Shown piece by piece: positions 44,058 to 50,859 of a stretch of 50,859 bases of DNA. The stretch is taken from positions 495-51,353 of the forward strand of contig CADCTB010000159.1 of assembly GCA_902805665.1 (NCBI GenBank), read 5' to 3'. Origin of the DNA: an uncultured Acidimicrobiales bacterium (GTDB lineage: Bacteria > Actinomycetota > Acidimicrobiia > Acidimicrobiales > AC-14). The position numbers were made by a program, and so were the translations under genes. Numbering within the stretch: position 1 is the stretch's first letter; every line of letters begins with the position of its first letter. The notes below the pieces were generated by a model that was given only the letters and a program-made list of their open reading frames with translations, searched no databases and was not told the DNA's origin.

Positions 44058-45716
44058 GTGTCGGCAAAGAGGATGACTGCGGCCGTACTCGCGATGGCCC
44101 TGCTGGCGGCGGCCTGCGACACTTCGACGCCCGAGGTGACTGATCGATCGGCACCTCCTACTACCTCCGACCCGGCCGTGGACGGTGGCACGCTCGTCAT
44201 CCGGTCGCAAGGTGAGCCCGGGTGCTTCGACTGGCTCGCGCCCTGCGCGGCCGGCACCGGACCTCCGATCCGAAACCTGGTCATGCCGCACACGGTGGCG
44301 TTCGTGGGCGGCAAGTACGTCCCGACGCCCCTGCTTGCGGGCGAGCCGGTCCAGGAGATGGGGCCGCCCCACCGCCTGACCTACAAGCTGAACCCGAGGG
44401 CGGTGTGGTCCGACGGAGTGCCGATCACCTCGTCCGACTTGCGCTACACCTGGGACCAAGCGGCCCATGCGCCGGGCATCCGCAACCGCACCGGGTTCGA
44501 GCAGATCGAGAGCGTCGACGACTCGGACCCGAAGACGGCGGTGATCACCTTCAAGCAGCCCTATGCCGCCTGGTACAACCCCTTCGGCACACTGCAGAAC
44601 ATCTTCCCCAAACACCTGCTGGAGGGCAAAGACCGCACGGCGGAGATGAAGGACGGCTACAGCTGGTCGGGCGGTCCCTGGAAGCTCGACCGTTGGGTCA
44701 GGGGCGAGGAGATGCGCTTTGTGCCGAACCCCAACTACTGGGGCAAGAAGCCTCACCTCGACGCACTGGTGTACCGCATCATCCCTGATGCCGGGTCCGC
44801 CCTTGCCGCCTACCGCAGCGGTCAGGTGAGCCTGTTGCAAGGCGTCCCACCCGAGGTCACCCTGGCGGAGCTCAAGGCCATCCCCGACACCACCGTCGAG
44901 ACGACCGAGAACCTCTCCGTAAACCTCGTGGTGCTCAACACCCAGAGGGCACCGCTCGACGCAGTGGCCGTTCGTCAGGCGTTGGCCCACGCCACCGATC
45001 GGGAAGCGCTCGTCCGCCACGCCTTCTCGCTCCTCAAGCCGGACATCAAGCCGATCCAGGCCCTCATGACGCCCGTGAACGGCCGCTGGTACGTGGAGCC
45101 CTTCGGGCGCTACCGGCGTGACCTTCCCCGGGTCGACCAGCTCATGCGGAGCGCTGGGTGGGCCCGAGGAACCGACGGAATCTGGGCCAAAGGAGACCAG
45201 CGGGCCGAGCTGGAGGTGGTCGGGCTGGCCGGGAACAAGAGCGTCCAGCTCCAGGAGGAAATCCTCCAGAGCCAGTGGAAGGAGGCTGGATTCGCAATGC
45301 GGGTGAACAACGTCTCGAACCAGGCCGAGCTTCTACGGCGCGGTGCCTTCCATGTCGGTTTCAGCACCGGGTCGTTCACCAACGACGATCCCAGCCGTTG
45401 CGCCCTGCTCTGTTCACGCAACATCCCGACGGAGGCGAACGGCTTCGGGGGTGAGAACCTCAGCCGGTTGGCCGACGCAGCCCATGACGCGGCCTGGGAT
45501 CGGGTCAACAACGAGGTCGACGAAGCAAAGAGGATGGACGCCCTCAAGGCTGCCTACGAGATGACCGCCACCCTGGTCCCCTCGCTTCCCACGGCTCCCG
45601 GACTGTCGCTCCTCGTGTACAACTCCTCACGCCTCGCCGGCGTGCGCAACGACGGCGGCCCGATGGGCCCTTTTTTCGACACCACCGCATGGTTCTGCCG
45701 GACCGGCCGCTGCTAG
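44058..45716 (+). CDS. ABC oligopeptide-type solute-binding lipoprotein 4
   Basis: 552 residues from GTG 44058. The ATG at 44052 directly abuts the AGGAGG site, whereas the GTG has 6-nt spacing. Lipobox LAAAC (Cys20). It is highly similar to the protein at 6612 throughout: WSDGVPITSSDLRYTWDQ, NPFGTLQNIFPKHLLEGK, Cys pairs CFDWLAPC, CALLC and CRTGRC. The stop overlaps the start of a truncated ATPase gene by 28 nt. The protein itself looks intact, so it would need an ATPase and permease encoded elsewhere in the locus. Confidence 0.9.
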   Translation: MSAKRMTAAVLAMALLAAACDTSTPEVTDRSAPPTTSDPAVDGGTLVIRSQGEPGCFDWLAPCAAGTGPPIRNLVMPHTVAFVGGKYVPTPLLAGEPVQEMGPPHRLTYKLNPRAVWSDGVPITSSDLRYTWDQAAHAPGIRNRTGFEQIESVDDSDPKTAVITFKQPYAAWYNPFGTLQNIFPKHLLEGKDRTAEMKDGYSWSGGPWKLDRWVRGEEMRFVPNPNYWGKKPHLDALVYRIIPDAGSALAAYRSGQVSLLQGVPPEVTLAELKAIPDTTVETTENLSVNLVVLNTQRAPLDAVAVRQALAHATDREALVRHAFSLLKPDIKPIQALMTPVNGRWYVEPFGRYRRDLPRVDQLMRSAGWARGTDGIWAKGDQRAELEVVGLAGNKSVQLQEEILQSQWKEAGFAMRVNNVSNQAELLRRGAFHVGFSTGSFTNDDPSRCALLCSRNIPTEANGFGGENLSRLADAAHDAAWDRVNNEVDEAKRMDALKAAYEMTATLVPSLPTAPGLSLLVYNSSRLAGVRNDGGPMGPFFDTTAWFCRTGRC

Positions 45717-45775
45717 ACACCGATCCCGACCGGGTCCTGTCGGTTCGGGACCTACGGGTCCGGTTCTCGACTGGC
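45689..45775 (+). pseudogene. N-terminal relic of the fused ABC ATPase (copy 3)
   Basis: ATG 45689 begins MVLPDRPLL, then VLSVRDLRVRFST, matching the first 29 residues of the ATPases at 8243 and 27267 in the same 28-nt overlap. Similarity ends abruptly near 45775, before the P-loop. The frame then runs through unrelated sequence to a stop at 45913. Confidence 0.75.
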
Positions 45776-46165
45776 AGCAGGGCCTTTCGGTCACCGATGG
45801 AGTTGGCGCCGGTACGAGCTCCACGCCGCCGGTCGGTGAAACTGCTCAGTCGTGAGAACCCCGACCAACAGATGCGGTTCCTGTCTTCTCAGCTCGGTGC
45901 AGGCCGGCATTAGCCAGGGGTGCCCCAGAACGCGCTTCCCAGAACGCTGAAAGGCCGAGAGCGAGGCGTCTCCTAGGGTGCCGTACGGGGGCGTAGCCTG
46001 ATGGCGAGCCGGGCGTTGCCCACGTCCTCGCCGGGGACGCCAGTGGGCGCCAGCTCGGGGAGAACGTGGCCGCCGGGGAGACGGCGTTCCACATCCGCCC
46101 CGGAGGGTGACTTTCCGAGTTCCTCGCCACGACCGGGGGGCGCAGATCAGCCCCACTCGGGGCGG
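45776..46165. other. Non-coding stretch between the ATPase relic and the att-like repeat
   Basis: About 390 bp with no recognisable gene, RNA or relic. The breakpoint that truncated the ATPase gene lies at its left edge. Confidence 0.45.
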
Positions 46166-46591
46166 GATGCTGTCGCAGTAGGGTCAGGACGACTCCGTCG
46201 ATTGGCTGTCGGAAATGAAGACTTGTCGACCCAATAGATGGCCGTGACCGTCCAGGGCGCTCTTGCCGCGCGAGAAGAGCCTGGGCGAGCCGTCGTCAGC
46301 GCCATTGCCACGTCCAACCACAGGCTGGTGCACGTCTACGCGACGTGGCCAGCGCTGCAGGGAACCGAGGGCGACCGCCAGCCGCCCCGGCTCTACGGAA
46401 TCCGCTCAGAGTCCGCTCAGAGTCCGCATTGCATCGCTCAACAGAGCACTACAGTGCGCAACAAGGTGGAAGAAAAAGCGCTCCGACCTGCGGTTTTGTG
46501 GCAAAACCCCTGGTCAGAGGTTTGCCGATATCTGCTTTGCAAGCAGGGGGTCGTCGGTTCGAGTCCGATCGTCTCCACCGCAGAAGTCCTG
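46166..46591 (+). repeat. 426-bp direct repeat, copy 2 (attachment-site-like, ends in tRNA-Ala 3' half)
   Basis: The second copy of the 13769-14194 repeat, same length and orientation. TCCGCTCAGAG tandem copies are at 46401-46427, and the tRNA 3' half is at its end. To the right the flank is unrelated to the copy 1 flank and lacks the AGTCCGCA pair, so this copy looks like a one-armed (attL/attR-like) junction. Confidence 0.75.
46531..46579 (+). other. 3' half of a tRNA-Ala(UGC) gene, non-functional
   Basis: Anticodon arm TCTGC TTTGCAA GCAGG, variable loop, T-arm and acceptor 3' strand CGTCTCC plus ACC are present. The upstream 40 bp form a different hairpin (GGCAAA/TTTGCC) instead of acceptor and D-arm, so no whole tRNA can form. 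The anticodon loop is complete here, unlike copy 1. Confidence 0.75.
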
Positions 46592-46649
46592 GTCAGGGGC
46601 TTGATCTTCGTTCTCAGTAGACCCATTCAGCTACGCCCAGGCCACGGGC

Positions 46650-46760
46650 TACTGGCCGCCGGGCAGACCAGCATCCGGACTTCGTCGACGGCGCCGTCGT
46701 CCAGTAGGTTCTGGATGAGCTTCGGGCTCCCCTAGAGCCAGATGTCCTTGCCGCTGCTCC
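46650..46760 (-). pseudogene. Relic of a RibD/DHFR-family reductase
   Basis: On the minus strand, SGKDIWL, an in-frame TAG (46734-46732), then GSPKLIQNLLDDGAVDEVRM match the C-terminal strand-helix of DHFR-like reductases. The frame decays after LVCPAASS. An intact member of the same fold lies at 47633. Confidence 0.55.
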
Positions 46761-46988
46761 TTGAGCTCCAAGACGCCAGCGACGATGAGAAGAAGCACGA
46801 CGAGAAGTGAGGGATCAGCTCGCGTGCGGGCGGGTTCACGTTCCGTGGCGTAGACGCCCTGGGCGTGACGGCCAGATGAAGTTCCCGAGAACGCAGCACA
46901 TGTCCGGGTGTAGAAAATGTGGCGCTGGCTCCGTCCTCGGTACACCGGTGGCCACGACAGGCCGCGCCGACGAAGGAGGAGAACCACC

Positions 46989-47435
46989 ATGACGATTCAG
47001 CGGCTGGACCACGTGAGCGTCGTCGTCGACGACCTTGAGGCTGCGAAGGCGTTCTTTGTCGAACTTGGCATGGAGCTGGAGGGCGAGGCGCCGATCGAGG
47101 GACCTTGGGTGGACCGTGTCAATGCGCTCGACGGCGTCCGAGTCAACATCGCGATGATGCGGACCCCGGACGGCAACGGCCGGCTCGAGCTGACGAAGTT
47201 CCACACGCCGACGGCGATCAGGGCTGAGTCGGAGAACGCACTTGGGAACACGCTTGGCCTACGTAGCATCATGTTCGTCGTCGACGAAATCGACGCCACT
47301 GTCGCCCGCCTGCGAGCCCACGGCGCGGAACTCGTTGGAGAGGTGGCGCAGTACGAGAACAGCTACCGGCTCTGTTACGTCCGCGGCCCCGCGGGGATCA
47401 TCGTCGCGTTGGCCGAGCAGCTCCAAACCTCATGA
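46989..47435 (+). CDS. VOC-family (glyoxalase/dioxygenase-fold) protein
   Basis: 148 residues from ATG 46989, with GGAGGAG upstream. It has two beta-alpha-beta-beta-beta modules: DHVSVVVDDLEAAKAFFVELG at the start and SIMFVVDEIDATVARLRAHG in the second half. Candidate metal ligands are the His in LDHVSV, the Glu in GRLELTKF and a Glu near the C-terminus. The substrate cannot be told from sequence. It is a single-gene unit outside the SARP-box region. Confidence 0.85.
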   Translation: MTIQRLDHVSVVVDDLEAAKAFFVELGMELEGEAPIEGPWVDRVNALDGVRVNIAMMRTPDGNGRLELTKFHTPTAIRAESENALGNTLGLRSIMFVVDEIDATVARLRAHGAELVGEVAQYENSYRLCYVRGPAGIIVALAEQLQTS

Positions 47436-47632
47436 AGAGACACCGAACGATCGCTCCAGATCTCGGCGCCCGGCGATCGATCCAGCGCACCAACGCGCCT
47501 AGTGAGCGGCGACCGGGCCGCATAACGCTCGTCACCAAAGACACCGCTCCCCCATCACCGATCGACGACTATGTGCCGTCCGCACGACCGGCGCCTCTGC
47601 ATCATCCGGGGATAGGTGCGTCTCAGGGCCGG

Positions 47633-48289
47633 TTAACGACGGGCGAAGGTCAGGTGGGTGACGCCGCTCGGTGACGACACCGCCTCGATGTCGTAGCGGT
47701 CCTCGACGCCCTCGACGCCGTCCCAAAGGCGCACGCCGCGGCCGAGCAGGATCGGTACCTGCACGACGTGGAGCGTGTCGATGAGGTCGGCGGCGAGGAA
47801 GTCGCGGACGACGGTCGGGCCACCGCCGATGCGCACGTCGAGGTCGCCGGCTGCCTCCCGGGCGAGGTCGAGCGCCTCCTGCGGGCTGGCGTCGACGAAG
47901 TGGAACACGGTGCCGCCCTCCATCTCGATCGACGGGCGCGGGTGGTGCGTGAGCACGAACACCGGCGTGTGGAACGGCGGGTTCGGCCCCCACCAGCCAC
48001 GCCATTCATCGCTGGTGCCGACATCGGTCCACGGGCCGGTCTGCGGGCCGAACTTGCCGCGGCCCATGATCTCGGCACCGATGCCGCGGCCATGGCGCTC
48101 GGCGAAGGAGTGGTCGACACCCGCGGTGCCACCGGTATCGCCGACCATCGAGCGCCAGAATCGGGTGCCGAACATCCACTCGTGCAGGCGTTCCCCGGCG
48201 TGACCGAACGGCGCATCGAACGTGATGCCGTCGCCGGTCCCGAACCCGTCCAGGGAGATCGAGAAGTTGTGGACACGGACCTGCGACAT
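47633..48289 (-). CDS. RibD C-terminal/dihydrofolate-reductase-like protein
   Basis: 218 residues. It starts with VHNFSISLDGFGTGD, then GRGKFGPQ, a NADPH-site-like IGGGPTVVRDFLAADLIDTL, and VPILLGRGVRLWDG. This is the stand-alone actinobacterial DHFR/RibD-like family, probably an NADPH-dependent reductase of unknown substrate. It follows the PNPOx-like gene by 67 nt on the same strand, so a two-gene operon is likely. Confidence 0.85.
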   Translation of the reverse strand: MSQVRVHNFSISLDGFGTGDGITFDAPFGHAGERLHEWMFGTRFWRSMVGDTGGTAGVDHSFAERHGRGIGAEIMGRGKFGPQTGPWTDVGTSDEWRGWWGPNPPFHTPVFVLTHHPRPSIEMEGGTVFHFVDASPQEALDLAREAAGDLDVRIGGGPTVVRDFLAADLIDTLHVVQVPILLGRGVRLWDGVEGVEDRYDIEAVSSPSGVTHLTFARR

Positions 48290-48356
48290 GGCTGCCTCCC
48301 GGGCGTAGTAGTGAACTGCCGGCGTCGGACGTCGGGGTCCGCGCCGGTCGGGCTCG

Positions 48357-48881
48357 TCAGAATCGGAAACGGGTCAGACCGCCAGGATCCGTCCCCAATG
48401 TCACGATCGCCGAGCGCGGCTCGATGCGGTACACGTTCCACGGCGGTGGACCTTGCGCGGGTGCATTGAACGGGGCAGTGATGCCCGAACCGCTGTCGTC
48501 TGGTTCCGCCGGCCAACCGTTGTCCGCCCACGCCCTTGCGACGCGTGCCACTGCGCTCGGCTCGGTCACCCGGGCGGCGTCACCTTCGACCACAACGTCC
48601 GCATCCTGAATCGATAGCGCGATCGAACACCTTTGATCGCGCGCCACATTGCGTCCCTTCCGCGTGCCTGCCCCCGTCTGGAACCAGAACGCGCCATCCA
48701 GCCAAACCGCACCGACGGCGGTCACGTGCGGGCTGCCGTCCTCGTTGACGGTGCACAGCCAGGTTGTACGGGAGTTCATGGCGTCTGGAGCCGGCGCCGA
48801 GCCCGACTCGAGCTTGTCGACAATAGCAGCCCAATCGACCGGCGGCAGCCCGTCGGCCTCACCGAGATTGATGATCTTCAC
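48357..48881 (-). CDS. Pyridoxamine-5'-phosphate-oxidase-like flavin/F420-binding protein
   Basis: 174 residues from GTG 48881, 8 nt after AAGGAG; the longer ATG start at 48902 lacks a site. A split-barrel pattern is seen: TTWLCTVNEDGSPHVTAVGAVWLDG, FWFQTGAGTRKGRNVARD and CSIALSIQDADVVVEGDAARV. The conserved RKGRN region is typical of the cofactor phosphate site. Whether FMN or F420 is bound is open. It is co-directional with the DHFR-like gene, which may mean a shared redox role. Confidence 0.82.
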   Translation of the reverse strand: MKIINLGEADGLPPVDWAAIVDKLESGSAPAPDAMNSRTTWLCTVNEDGSPHVTAVGAVWLDGAFWFQTGAGTRKGRNVARDQRCSIALSIQDADVVVEGDAARVTEPSAVARVARAWADNGWPAEPDDSGSGITAPFNAPAQGPPPWNVYRIEPRSAIVTLGTDPGGLTRFRF

Positions 48882-49255
48882 GGGAGTCTCCTTCCACTGC
48901 ACCGGCCATCCTCCCCTATGGCGTCTCGTGGATCAGACGTGGCGCGATCGCGAAAGTCATCGCACGCGTTCGTCATTCGCTACCGACGCGACGCTCATCA
49001 GGGCCGCCCGATCCTGGTAGACGAGCTTGGAGAGGTGCGGCAGCGAGTTGTCGAGGTGGTCTCTGGCCGAACGGCGGAAACTGGAGGCACTCCCGTCGGC
49101 GCATCGGCCTTTGGACGTTCGTGGCCCGGCGAATACCCGAAGCGCTTCGTGTGGTGGGCCTTGGCACTCGCCAACGCTTCCGACCCGACCAGCGGCGGTC
49201 GACCGCTCATCCCGGAACCCCCCTGCTCCGCGTCCCCGGGGCGACCCTGATCGAT
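48882..49255. other. Non-coding stretch, nothing recognised
   Basis: About 370 bp between the PNPOx-like gene and the IS110 right end. Short frames occur on both strands, none protein-like. Confidence 0.45.
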
Positions 49256-49268
49256 GCTCCTAGGGATG

Positions 49269-50309
49269 TCAAGCAGCCTTTAGAGGCACGAGGTAGTAGA
49301 AGACTTCTCGGGCGACGTAGCGCTTGAGACACCGCATCGCCTCCGCCTTGGTCAGGCCTTCCTTGCACCGCCGCTCGACGTAGCGCTGCGTTCTCGGGTC
49401 CGACGCCATGCGGGTGATGACGATCCGCCACAGCGCAGAGTTGGCCTGGCGGTCACCGCCACGGTTGAGCCGGTGGCGCAGTTGCTTGCCCGAGGACGCG
49501 TCGAGCGGCGACACCCCGCAGAGGTGGGCGAAGGTGGCTTCGTTGCCGAGGCGCTCGGGGTTGTCGCCGGCGGCGACGACGAGAGCTCCGGCGGTGTCGG
49601 GCCCGACGCCGTAGAGGGAGACGAGATCGGGTGCGGTCTCAGACACCAGAGGACGCAGCACGGCGTCGATCTCGGCCACCTCGGCGTCGATGTCGCGCAC
49701 CCGCCGGGCGAGGCAGCGCATGGCCAGCTTGTTGGCGTTGAGGACGTCGGTGCGCCCGCTGGGCCGCATGCCTGCCGTCTTGTGCACCAGCTGGGAGATG
49801 CTCAGCCCCCGCAGCTCGGCCCGCAGCTCCTCCGGCGCGGTGGACACCAGGCTGCGGAGCTGGTTGATGGCCCGGACCCGCTCCTTGCGGGCGCTGCAGC
49901 GGGCGATGCGCAGCACCCGTATGGCCTCCACGCTGCCGTTTCGTGTCTTGGGCTGTCCCTTGGCCCGCCCCGACAATGCAGCTCGAGCGGCTTCCACCGC
50001 GTCGATGGGATCGGACTTGCCGGCCCGCCGGCGCTCCTGGCGGTTGGGCCGGTCGACCTCGACGACGCTCACCCCCTTGTCGTGCAGGTGGCGGGTCAGG
50101 CCGGCGCCGTAGCTGCCGGTGCCCTCGACTCCGATCAGCACGACGGTGCCGAAGCTCTCCAGCCAGCTCAACAGGCGGCGGTAGCCGGGACCGTCGGCGG
50201 GGAAGGACTCGACGCCCAAGAGGCCGCCGATGGCGTTGAGGGCGGCGGCGACGTGGACGTCGAGGTGGGTGTCGACCCCTCCGGTGATCTCATCTGGCAT
50301 GGTGGTCAT
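49269..50309 (-). CDS. IS110-family DEDD transposase (RNA-guided recombinase family)
   Basis: 346 residues. The N-terminal RuvC-like DEDD domain has GGVDTHLDVHV (Asp), IGVEGTGSYG (Glu) and KSDPIDAVEAARAAL (Asp, Asp). A helical linker is followed by the C-terminal Tnp domain with GVGPDTAGAL and the serine-bearing PLDASSGKQLRHRLNRGGDR. All expected catalytic residues are present and the frame is intact. The start is preceded by GAAGGGA. Family knowledge: IS110 recombinases use a bridge RNA from the element end to pair donor and target. Confidence 0.92.
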   Translation of the reverse strand: MTTMPDEITGGVDTHLDVHVAAALNAIGGLLGVESFPADGPGYRRLLSWLESFGTVVLIGVEGTGSYGAGLTRHLHDKGVSVVEVDRPNRQERRRAGKSDPIDAVEAARAALSGRAKGQPKTRNGSVEAIRVLRIARCSARKERVRAINQLRSLVSTAPEELRAELRGLSISQLVHKTAGMRPSGRTDVLNANKLAMRCLARRVRDIDAEVAEIDAVLRPLVSETAPDLVSLYGVGPDTAGALVVAAGDNPERLGNEATFAHLCGVSPLDASSGKQLRHRLNRGGDRQANSALWRIVITRMASDPRTQRYVERRCKEGLTKAEAMRCLKRYVAREVFYYLVPLKAA

Positions 50310-50600
50310 GGTTCGTCCCTTCTCTCGCTGGGTGGGGATGGACCAGCCGGCCGGGACGGCGGACAGGACAACGACGGGCCTCTGGGACAGGCTCCTAGAA
50401 AGTCACTCCGCCCGACTGGTTGGTACCGAGTGGGTGACCGGGCCAGGCCGACGGATCGATCAAAGGACAACCCCCCGACATCGAGAGCGTCAGCCGGTAC
50501 TAGTTGAGTCAGACCTGGTCCGGGCACCCACCCGGGACCCTGGCGTCCCTCACCGACTAGGTGGTGGATACCGGGGCGTCCCCATCCTCGTTGCCGGCCG
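50310..50600 (-). ncRNA. Candidate IS110 bridge-RNA region
   Basis: About 290 bp upstream of the transposase with no gene. It holds several GC-rich stem-loops (for example CCGGGTGGGTGCCCGG near 50521-50536). It also repeats short words found at the opposite end of the element: CTAGGAGC at 50398-50391 and ATCGATC near 50460. IS110-group bridge RNAs come from this position, but boundaries and loops are inferred. Confidence 0.4.
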
Positions 50601-50749
50601 TGGGCGCCCCGAACTGGCTGCGAGTCTCAGGCTCGGACCGCGACCCGGTCGCTCAGTGACCTCGTCAGCGAGGCGGAGCATGGGCCCATCGCTAGCGTCG
50701 AGCCACGACTGTGGGAACTACGACGGCTCGTGGACGGAATGGGGCAAAC

Positions 50750-50859
50750 GTGGTCAAGGCGCCCAGCGAGATGGAAGCGTCACTGGTCGAACACGACGAC
50801 GACCTTGCCTGGGCCGTGACCTTCCTCGACCCGGGCGAGGGCGTCGACCGCATGTTCGA
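50750..50859 (+). CDS. N-terminal fragment of an unidentified protein (runs off the right edge)
   Basis: A frame from GTG 50750 stays open to the window end, encoding about 36 residues (VKAPSEMEASLVEHDDDLAW and on). The residue mix is protein-like and acidic, but there is no clear ribosome site, and the start could lie elsewhere. No family assigned. Confidence 0.35.
   Translation, partial: MVKAPSEMEASLVEHDDDLAWAVTFLDPGEGVDRMF

Larger units (their letters stand above)
49256..50600 (-). mobile_element. IS110-family insertion sequence (outer limits approximate)
   Basis: One transposase gene with a long non-coding upstream end and a short downstream end, the layout of the IS110 group. CTAGGAGC (minus strand) occurs just after the transposase stop (49263-49256) and again at 50398-50391, about 80 nt upstream of its start. 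There are no terminal inverted repeats. The exact left limit cannot be fixed from one copy. Confidence 0.65.

Noticed and set aside
46470-46579. A complete tRNA-Ala gene
   Set aside because: The 5' acceptor strand and D-arm are missing. The upstream DNA folds into another hairpin, so only the 3' half is present.

Overview
The window is a high-GC chromosomal segment with many GTG starts, SARP/BTAD-type regulators and TAnnnT -10 boxes. It points to Actinomycetota, probably a deep-branching Acidimicrobiia-like lineage; the phylum is fairly safe and the class is a guess.

Layout. At 0-2 kb there is a gene tail and a gene of a family I believe is repeated in actinobacterial genomes but has no known function. 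From 2 to about 46 kb lies an accessory locus built by repeated duplication of one theme. It holds four intact giant SARP-like regulators (winged helix, BTAD, STAND-type ATPase, TPR-rich C-terminus; starts at 3008, 15453, 38978 and 40496) and the wreck of a fifth (31996-34330). It also holds four intact Cys-rich solute-binding lipoproteins for an oligopeptide-type ABC transporter and one wrecked copy, two fused double-ATPase subunits and one truncated copy, and a single permease pair with one 16-residue permease relic. Two near-identical FtsH-like membrane protease operons, four DUF1059-like mini-proteins, and several small exported proteins complete it. From 46.6 kb onward the content is ordinary (VOC, RibD/DHFR-like and PNPOx-like proteins) and ends in an IS110 element.

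How it works together. Nearly every output gene (binding proteins, FtsH operons, exported proteins, cupredoxin, hydrolase, DUF1059 genes) is preceded by two to four CTAC repeats at 11-bp pitch. The last repeat starts 14-15 nt before a TAnnnT -10. This is the geometry of SARP binding sites. The regulators and permeases lack such boxes. The regulators instead have a -10 so close to a GTG start that their mRNAs should be leaderless or nearly so. I read the locus as one cross-talking SARP regulon. A peptide-sensing circuit (exported precursor, membrane protease, Opp-type import, TPR-STAND receptor) is a speculative but testable interpretation.

Genome dynamics. Two 426-bp direct repeats ending in the 3' half of a tRNA-Ala(UGC) lie 32.4 kb apart (13769 and 46166) and look like attachment-site remnants. 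An IS21-type element with a 7-bp target duplication (32305-33988) sits inside the fifth regulator relic. Several relics (permease start, ATPase start, hydrolase halves, binding-protein C-terminus) record repeated duplication and deletion.
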